A DNA stretch of 64,000 nt from Gordonia westfalica (lineage in GTDB: Bacteria > Actinomycetota > Actinomycetes > Mycobacteriales > Mycobacteriaceae): assembly GCF_900105725.1 (NCBI RefSeq), contig NZ_FNLM01000036.1:434001-498000 (forward strand), given 5' to 3'. The position numbers and the translations under genes are program-made. Below are positions 19,898 to 28,524 of this stretch, in pieces. The notes under the pieces are model-generated. The model ran no database searches. It worked only from the letters and a program-made list of their open reading frames with translations, and was not told the DNA's origin. Within the stretch, counting starts at the first letter, position 1, and each line of letters begins with the position of its first letter.

Positions 19898-20833
19898 ATG
19901 ATCAGCGCGGCCGCGATCCCGCCGGGCCTCGCTGCGCAGTCGGCGCTGGGGCCTGCCTGGGAAGACTGGCTTCGCCGGTTACCGGCAACGGTATCGGCGC
20001 TTCTCGACGCCTGGGAACTCCGCCGCGACGGGGACGAGCTGTGGCACGGGTTCGAGTCGCTGGTGGTCCCGGTGCTCGGGCGGAACGGGCAGCGTGCGGT
20101 CCTGAAAGTGGCCTTCGACGGCGATGACGAGGGGGCGCAGGAAGCACTCGGGCTGCAGCACTGGTCCGGACGCGGAGCGGTGAGAATGTTGCGCGCCGAC
20201 CCGCGCCGGCGCGGGCTCCTCCTCGAACGGCTGGAGCGGACCGATCTCACCTCGGTCGACGACGACGAGGCGTGTCAGGTGGTGGCTGACCTGTACGGTG
20301 CCCTGCACATCCCGGCACCGGGGCGGATGTGGCTGCTCACCACGCACCTGGGGCGGTGGCTGGATCGGCTCGCCGGGATGCCCCGAGATGCGCCGGTCCC
20401 GAGACGCTTTGTGGAACAGGCACTTTCACTGGGGCGGGACTTGCTAACCGACCCGGCAACGGTCGGCGTTGTCGTGCACGGCGACCTTCACCACGAGAAC
20501 GTGCTCGCCGCGCCCTCCGGCGACCGGCGCTGGCTGGCGATCGACCCCAAGCCGATGTCGGGCGATCCGCACTACGAACCCGCGCCGATGCTCTGGAACC
20601 TTCTGGACCGCCGACGAGGCGACCCCCGTCATGTGATCCGCTCGCGTTTCCACACCATCGTCGACGCCGCGGGTCTGGACCCGGACCGGGCCCGCGACTG
20701 GGTGATCGTCCGGATGGTCCTCAACGCGCACTGGGCGATCGAGGATGCGGACCGCATGAGCAGGGCGCTCACCGACGCCGACCACGAGTGGATCACCACA
20801 TGTATCACGGTGGCCAAGGCCGTCATCGAGTGA
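19898..20833 (+). CDS. Streptomycin 6-kinase/APH(6)-like phosphotransferase
   Basis: This 311-residue protein matches the APH_6/Hur kinase family. It has an N-lobe FESLVVPVLGRNGQRAVLKVAF with the ATP-binding Lys, LLLERLERTDL as hinge, the catalytic loop VVHGDLHHENVLA, and the metal-binding LAIDPKPMSGDPHYEPAPMLWN. The family includes aminoglycoside and hydroxyurea phosphotransferases, but most chromosomal members have no known substrate. It begins 13 bp after kdpE and may ride on its transcript. Resistance should not be assumed from homology. Confidence 0.85.
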   Translation: MISAAAIPPGLAAQSALGPAWEDWLRRLPATVSALLDAWELRRDGDELWHGFESLVVPVLGRNGQRAVLKVAFDGDDEGAQEALGLQHWSGRGAVRMLRADPRRRGLLLERLERTDLTSVDDDEACQVVADLYGALHIPAPGRMWLLTTHLGRWLDRLAGMPRDAPVPRRFVEQALSLGRDLLTDPATVGVVVHGDLHHENVLAAPSGDRRWLAIDPKPMSGDPHYEPAPMLWNLLDRRRGDPRHVIRSRFHTIVDAAGLDPDRARDWVIVRMVLNAHWAIEDADRMSRALTDADHEWITTCITVAKAVIE

Positions 20834-20836
20834 ACG

Positions 20837-21562
20837 TCACCGACCGAAGAGAGTCCCCAGTTCCGGTATCACCGCCGAGATCCCGGCGAGGCGCAGGCCC
20901 TGCCAGGCGGTGACCTGGTTGGCCGTCAGGACGGGCTTGGCGAACTTCTCCTCGAGTCCGGTGATCCACATCGCGGTGTGCAGGGCGGTATCCGGGATCA
21001 GGATCGCCTGCGCGTCAGGATGATCCGCGGCGGTGATCATGTCGAAGAGGCCGTCACCGTCGAGGATTCCGGCCTCGGACGCCGTCTCGATGTCGTTGGC
21101 GCGCAGAGAGATGACCTCGATCCCACCGTCGGCGAGGAATCCGATGAAGCGCGACGCCAGGGGATCCGGGTAGGTGGCGGCAATCGCCACCCGCGACAGT
21201 CCGAGTCGGTGGCACGCGTCGACGAAGGCCAGCGAGGTCGACGACGCGGGTCGCCCGGCGAGGGCGGCGATGTCGGCGACCTGGCGTCGAGCACCGTCGA
21301 GGCCGTACACGAAGCTCCCGGACGTACACGCCCACATCACCGACGCCGGGTGGTCTGCCTTCGCCCGGCGCACGCCGTCGGCGAGGCGATCCTGCTCGCC
21401 GACGGCGGCCATCGCGTCGACGGTGTGGTCGTCGGACTCGATCTCGGTGATGGTCACCGGCAGGCGGACCGCGGCACCGGCGGACACGAGAGCGGACTCG
21501 ATGAGCGCGTAGTCGTCTTCGGCGGCGTGGCCGGGATACAGCATCGCGACGGTGGTTGTCAC
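20837..21562 (-). CDS. Asp/Glu racemase-superfamily enzyme, EutA/arylmalonate-decarboxylase-like
   Basis: This 241-residue paralogue of the protein at 10506 keeps the first catalytic Cys (C79 in WACTSGSFVYG) but replaces the second with Asp-Thr (ILIPDTALHTAMW). A one-Cys variant cannot use the two-Cys racemase mechanism and may be a decarboxylase, lyase or isomerase of another type. The GTG at 21562 was chosen because GGAGGTG lies just upstream; the longer ATG version would start inside the operator palindrome. It is divergent from the amidase operon and shares its operator. EutA-type proteins occur in ectoine-utilisation clusters (family knowledge). Confidence 0.75.
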   Translation of the reverse strand: MTTTVAMLYPGHAAEDDYALIESALVSAGAAVRLPVTITEIESDDHTVDAMAAVGEQDRLADGVRRAKADHPASVMWACTSGSFVYGLDGARRQVADIAALAGRPASSTSLAFVDACHRLGLSRVAIAATYPDPLASRFIGFLADGGIEVISLRANDIETASEAGILDGDGLFDMITAADHPDAQAILIPDTALHTAMWITGLEEKFAKPVLTANQVTAWQGLRLAGISAVIPELGTLFGR

Positions 21563-21576
21563 CCGGACACCTCCAA

Positions 21577-21598
21577 GGTAGATTGTCAACAATCTACC
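21577..21598. promoter_or_regulatory. Candidate GntR/FCD operator, copy 2 (extended perfect dyad)
   Basis: This 22-bp palindrome has arms GGTAGATTGT and ACAATCTACC around the centre CA. It sits between the divergent racemase-like gene and the amidase-DUF3830-gntR operon, 23 bp before the amidase ATG. It is the best of the three copies and would allow autoregulation of the GntR protein. Confidence 0.75.
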
Positions 21599-21621
21599 AA
21601 CTCAATCACCTGAGGGGGCGC

Positions 21622-23028
21622 ATGTCGGACACGGCACGGTGGCTCAGCGCCGTCGAACTGGCCGAGGCCTACCGTACGGGTGAGCTGACGCCGGAGCTCG
21701 TGGCCGTCGAACTGCTCGACGCCGTGGACGACGTCGATCCGTCCGTCAACGCATTCTGCCTCGTGGACCGGGACACGACGCTCGCAGCCGCCCGCGAGAG
21801 CACTGCGCGGTTGCGTGCGGGAACACCCCTGGGGCCGCTCGACGGCGTGCCCGTCAGCATCAAGGACCTGCTGCTCACCAGCGGCTGGCCCACGCTACGC
21901 GGCTCGCTGATGATCGAGCCGGACCAGATGGTGTGGGACACCGACGCCCCGGCCGTCGCGCGACTCCGCGAGGCCGGCGCGGTGCTGCTGGGCAAGGTCA
22001 CCACGCCGGAGTTCGGCTGGAAGGGTGTCACCGACAGCCCGCGCACCGGCATCACCCGCAACCCGTGGAACGCGTCGCGGACCTCCGGCGGGTCGAGCGG
22101 TGGTTCTGCCGCAGCGTTGGCGGCCGGGCTGGGGCCGCTGTCGGTGGGAACCGACGGCGGGGGATCGATTCGCATACCGGCCGCGTACTGCGGGGTCGTC
22201 GGATTCAAGGCGACGCTCGGCCGCGTGCCGATGTATCCGCCGAGCCCGTTCGCCCCGGTCGCTCACGTCGGCCCGATGACGAGGACGGTCGGGGACTGTG
22301 CGCTGCTCCTCGATGTCTTGAGCGGACATGATCCGCGGGACTGGTCGGCGCTGGCGACCCCGACCGAGAGTGTCGCTGCCGCCGTCGCCGATGTCCGGGA
22401 CCTCTCCGATCTGCGGATCGGTTACAGCGCCGACCTCGGCTTCGGTTCGAATGATGTTGGTGTGCAGGCGAATGCTGACCGCGTCGTCTCGGTGCTCGAG
22501 CAGCTCGGTGCCACGGTGGAGAAGGTCGACCTCGGCTGGGATGACCCGGCGTGGGCCTATCACGTCATCTGGTTCGCCGGTGCCGACGTGGTGGTGCGAG
22601 CGCTCGGACCGGGCGCGGAGGAGAAGGTCGATCCGTTGCTCCTCGAAGCGCTCGAACGTCATCGGGACCTCACCGCCGACGACTTCGTGAGCGCGAACGC
22701 GCTACGCATGGAGATGGGGACCGCCATGGGCCTCTTCCACGAGGAGTTCGACCTCCTCGTCACCCCCTCGATGCCCACCGTCGCCTTCGAGGCGGGACGA
22801 ACGGTTCCCGACGGATCGGCGTCGCCCGACTGGACGTCATGGACGCCGTACTCCTATCCGTTCAATCTCACGGGCCAGCCGGCGATCACGGTGCCCAGTG
22901 GATTCGTCGACGGTCTGCCGACGGGAGTGCAGTTTGTCGCTGCACGACACCGGGATACGACCGTGTTGCGGGTTGCGGCGGCCTACGAGGCGGCCGCGGG
23001 CTTCACGATGCTGGGGGATCGTCCGTGA
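21622..23028 (+). CDS. Amidase-signature family hydrolase
   Basis: This 468-residue protein has the Ser-cisSer-Lys amidase core: Lys in VSIKDLL, the Gly/Ser-rich signature GGSSGGSAAALAAGLGPLS and the nucleophile region TDGGGSIRIPAAYCG. The family hydrolyses C-N bonds of amides, including carbamoyl or acyl amides, in the cytosol. The ATG at 21622 follows TGAGGGGG and lies just past the operator. The stop overlaps the DUF3830 gene by 4 bp. Substrate unknown; the setting suggests it opens or trims the compound consumed by this cluster. Confidence 0.9.
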   Translation: MSDTARWLSAVELAEAYRTGELTPELVAVELLDAVDDVDPSVNAFCLVDRDTTLAAARESTARLRAGTPLGPLDGVPVSIKDLLLTSGWPTLRGSLMIEPDQMVWDTDAPAVARLREAGAVLLGKVTTPEFGWKGVTDSPRTGITRNPWNASRTSGGSSGGSAAALAAGLGPLSVGTDGGGSIRIPAAYCGVVGFKATLGRVPMYPPSPFAPVAHVGPMTRTVGDCALLLDVLSGHDPRDWSALATPTESVAAAVADVRDLSDLRIGYSADLGFGSNDVGVQANADRVVSVLEQLGATVEKVDLGWDDPAWAYHVIWFAGADVVVRALGPGAEEKVDPLLLEALERHRDLTADDFVSANALRMEMGTAMGLFHEEFDLLVTPSMPTVAFEAGRTVPDGSASPDWTSWTPYSYPFNLTGQPAITVPSGFVDGLPTGVQFVAARHRDTTVLRVAAAYEAAAGFTMLGDRP

Positions 23029-23537
23029 CCGAATGCGCCGACCGATTCATCACCGTGACACTCGAGAAGCGAGGGGTGACCGCGGTGGCGCGGATGCTCG
23101 ACGCGGAGGCGCCACGGACGGCGGCGGCGGTCTGGGACGCGCTGCCGCTGGGCGGCCAGGTCTTCCACGGCAAGTTCGCGCGCAACGAGATCTACACGCT
23201 GTTACCGGCATTCGCGCCGGTGGAACCGGGTGCGGAGAACACTACCATCACGCCGATTCCCGGCGATCTCTGCTACTTCACCTTCGACGGCGTGTTGGAC
23301 AACCCCGCCTACGGATACGACCCGGGTTCCGCACCGGCGGGACACCGTCTGCTGATCGACCTGGCCGTGTTCTACGGCCGGAACAACCTGCTGGTCAACG
23401 GCGACGTCGGCTGGGTTCCGGGCAACGTGTTCGCCACCATCACCGAGGGCCTGGAAGAATTCGCGGCTGCGTGCAACGACGTCTGGATGGGCGGCGCGCG
23501 GGGTGAAACGCTGACCTACGCCCGCCTGTCGCGGTAA
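23025..23537 (+). CDS. DUF3830 family protein (cyclophilin-like fold)
   Basis: This 170-residue protein shows DUF3830 hallmarks: APRTAAAVWDALPLGGQVFHGKFARNEIY near the start, then GDLCYFTFDGV and FYGRNNLLVNGDVGWVPGNVFA. The fold is cyclophilin-like, but proline isomerase residues are not evident and no activity is established to my knowledge. GTG start overlaps the amidase stop, so the two are translationally coupled, which implies a joint role in substrate handling. Confidence 0.8.
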   Translation: MTECADRFITVTLEKRGVTAVARMLDAEAPRTAAAVWDALPLGGQVFHGKFARNEIYTLLPAFAPVEPGAENTTITPIPGDLCYFTFDGVLDNPAYGYDPGSAPAGHRLLIDLAVFYGRNNLLVNGDVGWVPGNVFATITEGLEEFAAACNDVWMGGARGETLTYARLSR

Positions 23538-23547
23538 GAAAGAAGGA

Positions 23548-24327
23548 ATGACGGTGACGATCAACGTGGATGGAGACAACCCGGGCGCGGACGGTCCGGG
23601 AGGTCGACGAACCGTGTCTCACCAGGGAAAACAGGGTGGTTCGACGCGCCGCCGTGTCCTCACCCCGTTGGTGCAGGAGTCGACACCGGCGATCATCGCG
23701 CGTAAGTTGCACAATGCCATTGCGAACGGTGACTTCCCGCCGGGGTCGCAGTTGACGGAGTCGGGTCTCGCCGCAGACCTGGGTGTCAGCCGCGGTCCGC
23801 TGCGTGAGGCGATGCAACGTCTCACCGCGGAGGGTCTGCTGGTCAGCCATCGCAACCGGGGCCTGTTCGTCGTCTCGTTGGAAGAGGATGACATCCGCGA
23901 CATGTACGTCGCCCGCACGGCGGTGGAACGTGCTGCCGTGCAACAGGTCATCGCGCACCGCGAATCGGACGCGGTGAGCGCGCTGAACGAGGCCGTCGAG
24001 GCCATGCGCGCGTTCGTCGATGAACCCAACGGTGCGGGGATGGCAGAGGCGGACATGGGATTTCATCAGACGTTGGTGGAACTTGCTGAAAGTCAGAGGC
24101 TTTCGCGCCTCCATGAGACGATTCTGGTGGAGACGCGAATGTGTTTGCGAGCCATGCGAGGGACATATTCATCGGGAAAGGATCGGATCGACGAACATCA
24201 GGCGTTGGTGGACGCCATCGCTGCGGGGGATTCTGCGAAGGCAGATGCACTGATGATCGAGCACATGGCCGACGGTCTGCGCCGATTGATCGGTGACGCC
24301 GACGATCTCACCGTGTCCGGGAGCTGA
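23548..24327 (+). CDS. GntR-family transcriptional regulator, FadR/FCD subgroup
   Basis: This 259-residue regulator has a winged helix-turn-helix (about 50-115: IIARKLHNAIANGDFPPGSQLTE, LAADLGVSRGPLREAMQRL) and a C-terminal FCD ligand domain (DIRDMYVARTAVERAAV..., FHQTLVELAES, DEHQALVDAI) with the usual metal-binding Asp/His spacing. It is the third gene of the amidase operon. FCD regulators often bind short dyads of the TTGT-N2-ACAA kind, so the three ATTGT-N2-ACAAT sites in this window are its probable operators (inference). The roughly 45-residue N-terminal extension may mean a later start. Confidence 0.88.
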   Translation: MTVTINVDGDNPGADGPGGRRTVSHQGKQGGSTRRRVLTPLVQESTPAIIARKLHNAIANGDFPPGSQLTESGLAADLGVSRGPLREAMQRLTAEGLLVSHRNRGLFVVSLEEDDIRDMYVARTAVERAAVQQVIAHRESDAVSALNEAVEAMRAFVDEPNGAGMAEADMGFHQTLVELAESQRLSRLHETILVETRMCLRAMRGTYSSGKDRIDEHQALVDAIAAGDSAKADALMIEHMADGLRRLIGDADDLTVSGS

Positions 24328-24454
24328 ACGCTCGCGGTTTCGAATGTCCACGGGTGGTGAAAGAGCCGCCATCCGTGCACAGGGGTCCACCAGCTGCGGA
24401 GATGACCTATGAGGGGCAGCGGTACGGCGCCCCGACGACATTCAGGAAGCGCAG

Positions 24455-25849
24455 ATGAGCGACACGACACCAGCGGATACTTATGAGCAGCTCGCCCCGG
24501 ACCCGGAATCACCCGAGGGCCGGAAACTACTTCACAAGGCCATCGGTGCCTCGGCCATCGGAAACGCCACCGAGTGGTACGACTACGGCGTATACGCCGC
24601 GGCCTCGGTCTATCTGACCCAAGCCTTCTTTCCTGGTGACTTCGGAACCATCGGCACCATGCTGGGTTTCGCGGTCTCCTTCGTGCTCCGCCCTCTCGGC
24701 GGCATGATCTGGGGACCCATCGGCGACCGCATCGGTCGCAAATCGGTTCTCGCCATGACGATTCTGCTGATCTCGGGCGCCACCGCGCTCATCGGCCTGC
24801 TACCCACGCACGCTTCGATCGGCGTGTGGGCGCCGATCCTGTTGATCCTGCTCCGCGTCGTCCAGGGTTTCTCGACCGGCGGCGAATACGGCGGTGCGGC
24901 AACGTTCATGGCCGAGTACGCGCCGGACAACAAGCGCGGCAAGTACGGTTCCTTCCTCGAGTTCGGCACCCTCGCCGGCTTCTGCGGTGGTACCGCATTC
25001 GTCCTGCTCCTGCAGTTGGGTCTCACCGACTCTCAGATGGACCAGTGGGGCTGGCGCATCCCGTTCCTGCTCGCGCTGCCCATGGGCCTGATCGGGTTGT
25101 ACCTGCGGTCGCAGATGGACGACACCCCCGTCTTCCAGGAACTCGAGCAGGAGAACGAGATCACGGGAAGCGCATGGACGCGCTTCAAGGATCTGCTCGT
25201 CAACTACCGGCGGCCGATCCTCACGATGTTCGGCATGGTGATCGCCCTGAACGTCGCCAACTACACGTTGCTGGCGTATCAGCCGACCTACCTGCAGAAC
25301 ACGATCAACCTGAGCGAGACGTCGGCGAGTGTCGTCAACCTGATCGGGCAGCTCGTGATGATGTTGCTCATCCCGTTCTTCGGCTGGTGGTCGGACTCTA
25401 CCGGACGTAAACCGATGTGGTGGGGGTCGCTGATCGGCCTGTTCGTCCTCGCGATACCGCTGTACTGGCTCATGGGCCAGGGATTCGCCTGGGCGATAGT
25501 GGCATTCGTGATCCTCGGAGCGCTCTACATCCCGCAGCTGGCCACCATCTCGGCGACCTTCCCGGCCATGTTCCCGACGCAGGTGCGATATGCGGGCTTC
25601 GCGATCTCCTACAACGTCGCCACCGCCGCCTTCGGCGGTACGGCACCGCTGGTCAACGACGCCGTGGTCGAGAACACCGACTGGAACCTCTTCCCGGCTG
25701 CGTACATGATGGGTGCCTGCGCCATCGGCATGATCGCTCTCCTGTTCCTGAAGGAGACCGCGGGATGCTCGATCCGCGGAACCGAGATCCCCAGCAAGGA
25801 GAACGACTTCCACGAGTTGCAGGAGATGCCGGCGGAGTCGAAGGCCTGA
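24455..25849 (+). CDS. MHS-family MFS transporter, ProP-like
   Basis: This 464-residue symporter has 12 predicted membrane helices. Metabolite:H+ symporter hallmarks include ASAIGNATEWYDYGVYAAAS at the first helix, GDRIGRKSVLAMTI between helices 2 and 3, and RVVQGFSTGGEYGGAATFMAEYAP. The C-terminus ETAGCSIRGTEIP resembles ProP-type osmolyte carriers. ProP homologues take up proline, betaine and ectoine; others carry dicarboxylates. It follows the GntR gene by 127 bp and sits between the two halves of the catabolic regulon, so it is the probable importer of the substrate. Confidence 0.85.
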   Translation: MSDTTPADTYEQLAPDPESPEGRKLLHKAIGASAIGNATEWYDYGVYAAASVYLTQAFFPGDFGTIGTMLGFAVSFVLRPLGGMIWGPIGDRIGRKSVLAMTILLISGATALIGLLPTHASIGVWAPILLILLRVVQGFSTGGEYGGAATFMAEYAPDNKRGKYGSFLEFGTLAGFCGGTAFVLLLQLGLTDSQMDQWGWRIPFLLALPMGLIGLYLRSQMDDTPVFQELEQENEITGSAWTRFKDLLVNYRRPILTMFGMVIALNVANYTLLAYQPTYLQNTINLSETSASVVNLIGQLVMMLLIPFFGWWSDSTGRKPMWWGSLIGLFVLAIPLYWLMGQGFAWAIVAFVILGALYIPQLATISATFPAMFPTQVRYAGFAISYNVATAAFGGTAPLVNDAVVENTDWNLFPAAYMMGACAIGMIALLFLKETAGCSIRGTEIPSKENDFHELQEMPAESKA

Positions 25850-25881
25850 CCTCGATACGGTCCTCGCCCAGGGGCTCGGAC

Positions 25882-27105
25882 CTACTCGGCCGGCGGATGT
25901 AGCAGCCTCAGCCCGGCGAGCGTGTACGCCTTTGCCGCAGTGACCAGATCTGCGATGGCGACCGACTCGTCGGGCTGATGTGCGTCGGTGTTGATGTTGC
26001 CGGGGCCCAACACGATCGAGGGGATGCCGAGGTCGCGGCTGACGAAGCCGCCGTCGCACGCAGCGCTCCACCCTCCCACCGAGGTCGCGGTACCGGCATC
26101 GGTGACCGAACCGACGGCCGCGGTGACGAGCGGATGGTCGGGGGCGGTCGCGAAGCCGGGCATCTCCATGGTGACGCGGACCTCCACCGAGATCCCGTCG
26201 GTGTCGATCTTCTTCTCGCGGATCGTCTTTCGGAGGGTCTCGGCGATCGCGTGCGGGTCCTCGTCGGGCATGAGGCGCCGGTCGATACCCAGGTAGCTCG
26301 TCGGTGCGACCACCGAGATGCCCTGTCCGCCCCGGATGATGCCGACATTCCAGGTGCCGCACCCGAGGAGGTCGTCGAGGGTCTCGGCGAGACGTCGGTG
26401 ATCGGCGCGGACGATGTCGACGATCGCGGCGGCCGCGTCGATGGCACTCCGGCCGTCGGACGGACGACCCGAGTGTGCGGCGCGTCCGGTCACGTCGATC
26501 TCGATGTACGACGCACCGCGGCAACCGCGGACGACCTGCATGTCGGTGGGTTCGGCGACGATGCAACCGAGGAAGTCGGAGTCGGAGGGACGGCCGACGA
26601 AGTCGCGGACGCCGCTACCGTGCTCCTCCTCGTCGACCGTGCACACCAGGCGCACCGGGCCGGAGAGCGCGACGCCGAAGTCACGGGCGCGCGACAGCAC
26701 GCTCATGGCCGCCACGACGGCCGCGATCCCGCCCTTCATGTCGGTGGTGCCACGCCCGTAGAGGCGGCCGTCACGCGTCCGCACCGTGTACGGATCGGCG
26801 GTCCAGTTGGGGCCCGCGGGCACGACGTCGGAGTGACCGAGGAACATCAGCCCCGGCCCGTCTCCGCCGGGGAGGGTGGCGATCAGGTTGGGGCGCTGTG
26901 GCGCCACCTCGTGGGTGTCGACGGCGAGCCCGAGAGCACGGCACGCCTTCTCCAGGACCTCGACGGCGGCGCCCTCGGTGCCGCCCGGATTCTCGCTCGG
27001 CGCCTCCACCAGCGCGGTGGTGAGCGCGGTGATCGCGGCCTCGTCGATCAGATCGACGATGGACTGCTCGGCTGGACTCAGCTCAGGTTCTCGGTCACCG
27101 CTCAC
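25882..27105 (-). CDS. M20-family deacylase, ArgE/DapE-like
   Basis: This 407-residue binuclear zinc amidohydrolase has metal ligands in FLGHSDVVPAG, GRGTTDMKGG (bridging Asp), VDEEEHGSG (catalytic Glu pair) and a late His in NINTDAHQPDES. ArgE/DapE relatives remove acetyl or succinyl groups from diamino acids. GTG start overlaps the upstream aminotransferase stop by 4 bp, and this is the last gene of the long minus-strand operon. In the pathway model it would deacylate an N-acyl diamino acid before transamination, replacing the AstE-like DoeB of standard ectoine clusters. Confidence 0.88.
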   Translation of the reverse strand: MSGDREPELSPAEQSIVDLIDEAAITALTTALVEAPSENPGGTEGAAVEVLEKACRALGLAVDTHEVAPQRPNLIATLPGGDGPGLMFLGHSDVVPAGPNWTADPYTVRTRDGRLYGRGTTDMKGGIAAVVAAMSVLSRARDFGVALSGPVRLVCTVDEEEHGSGVRDFVGRPSDSDFLGCIVAEPTDMQVVRGCRGASYIEIDVTGRAAHSGRPSDGRSAIDAAAAIVDIVRADHRRLAETLDDLLGCGTWNVGIIRGGQGISVVAPTSYLGIDRRLMPDEDPHAIAETLRKTIREKKIDTDGISVEVRVTMEMPGFATAPDHPLVTAAVGSVTDAGTATSVGGWSAACDGGFVSRDLGIPSIVLGPGNINTDAHQPDESVAIADLVTAAKAYTLAGLRLLHPPAE

Positions 27106-28343
27106 CGTGCCATCTTCTCAAGACTCACGGTGAGGCGTCGAATACCTTCGTCGATCCGGTCCGGCGTGCTCGACGCGAAGCACAGACGCATCGAGTTCCG
27201 GAACCGGCCGCCCGGTGACAGTGCCGGGCCCGGGATGAACGCGACGCCGTCGGCGAGGGCGATCTCGAACAGCTCACGGGTGTCGATCTCGGCGAACTCC
27301 TCCCGCAGCGTGACCCACAGGAAGAAGCCGCCCTCCGGGTTGGTGGTGACGACGCGATCACCGAGGTGCCGCGCGATGGAGTCTAGCATCGCGTCCTTGC
27401 GTTCGCGGTACAGCGTGCGGATGCCGGCGAGGTGGTCCTCGAGGCCGCCGCGGGCGATGTACTCGGCGACGATGTGCTGGTTGGGCACATTGGTGCAGGT
27501 GTCCATGGCCTGCTTGCCGTTGATGAGCAGCTGCCGCAGCGACGGGTCGGCGTCCACCCAGCCGACGCGCCACCCGGGCGCCAGGATCTTCGAGAAGGTC
27601 CGCACCGAGAAGATCAGCGGATCGCCGGGGCTCAGCGTCTGGAAGGTCGGGATGTCGGTGCCGGCGAAGCGCAGCAACCCGTACGGGTCGTCGTCGATGA
27701 CGACCGAGCCCCAGGTGTGCGCCAGGCGCAGCAGCTCGCGGCGTCGTTCCTCCGACATCGTGACGCCCGACGGGTTCTGGAAGGTCGGGATCGTGTAGAT
27801 CGCCTTGGGGGTCTTGTGGGTGCGTGCCACCAGATCCGCGAGCTGGTCGACCTGCATGCCGTCGTCGTCGACGGGCACCTCGAGCAGCTGTGCACCGTAG
27901 GAGAGGGCCGTCGCGCTGCCGTTGGTGTAGGTCGGGGATTCGACGACGACCAGGTCGCCGGGGTCGACGAACAGCTTGCAGGCGAGGTCGAGGCCCTGCA
28001 TGCCGCCGGTCGTGATCACCAGGCGGTCGTGGGTCGACGGGTCGGGTGTGGTGGCCAAGTAGTCGACGAGCAGCTGCAGCAGCCGGGGCTCACCCTCGGT
28101 GGCGCCGTAGGTGAACGACGTGTGGTCGAGGATCTCGCCGGCGATCTGCCGGAACTCGTCGGCGGGGACGGCCTCGTCGGCGGGTGAACCCATCGCGAAG
28201 CGCACGATGTCGTGGGACTGGGCGGCCAGCAGGGAGGTCGACGAGTCGATCATCGAGCCGACGAGATCCTTCGTCCGCCCGGCCAGGGGGAGCGTCGGGC
28301 CGGAATGACGCACTTCGTTGACGGATTCGGTCGTTGTGGTCAT
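27102..28343 (-). CDS. PLP-dependent aminotransferase, class I/II (2-aminoadipate/MocR-like fold)
   Basis: This 413-residue fold-type I enzyme has ITTGGMQGLDLACKLFVDPGD, PTFQNPSG (PLP Asn), VVIDDDPYGLLRF (PLP Asp/Tyr), the Schiff-base Lys in RTFSKILAPGWRVGW and a late RLCFASS carboxylate Arg. It resembles 2-aminoadipate aminotransferases and the catalytic half of MocR regulators but has no winged-helix domain. ATG 28343 follows GAGGTG; a GTG at 28352 is an alternative. It is coupled to the M20 gene by a 4-bp overlap. The amino donor and acceptor are unknown. Confidence 0.85.
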   Translation of the reverse strand: MTTTTESVNEVRHSGPTLPLAGRTKDLVGSMIDSSTSLLAAQSHDIVRFAMGSPADEAVPADEFRQIAGEILDHTSFTYGATEGEPRLLQLLVDYLATTPDPSTHDRLVITTGGMQGLDLACKLFVDPGDLVVVESPTYTNGSATALSYGAQLLEVPVDDDGMQVDQLADLVARTHKTPKAIYTIPTFQNPSGVTMSEERRRELLRLAHTWGSVVIDDDPYGLLRFAGTDIPTFQTLSPGDPLIFSVRTFSKILAPGWRVGWVDADPSLRQLLINGKQAMDTCTNVPNQHIVAEYIARGGLEDHLAGIRTLYRERKDAMLDSIARHLGDRVVTTNPEGGFFLWVTLREEFAEIDTRELFEIALADGVAFIPGPALSPGGRFRNSMRLCFASSTPDRIDEGIRRLTVSLEKMAR

Positions 28344-28388
28344 GTCGTGCACCTCGTCTCACCAGGCCTTCGTGGCTCGTCGCTTTCG

Positions 28389-28518
28389 CTCCTCGCACCT
28401 CAGGCATCAGTTCGGTTGTCGTGTGTTCCTCGTATTTCGGGCAGCAGTTCGGTTGTCGTGTGTTTCTCGTACTTCGGGCAGCAGTTCGGTTGTCGTGTGT
28501 TCCTCGTACTTCGGGTGG
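28389..28518. repeat. Tandem 37-bp repeat, three copies plus a decayed one
   Basis: Units beginning CAGTTCGGTTGTCGTGTGT and ending in TCGGGCAG start at 28408, 28445 and 28482. They differ at few positions, and the third degenerates in its last bases. A diverged partial copy precedes them (28389-28407). They occupy most of the 181-bp gap between the M24 and aminotransferase genes inside an operon. Function unknown; possibly an attenuator or slipped-strand expansion. Confidence 0.9.
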
Positions 28519-28524
28519 CGTTGT

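Noticed and set aside
19898..20833. Streptomycin resistance gene
   Set aside because: Only the kinase family is recognisable. Chromosomal members usually have unknown substrates and nothing here indicates a resistance context.
28408..28518. CRISPR-like array
   Set aside because: Units are contiguous with no spacers, and no cas genes are present.
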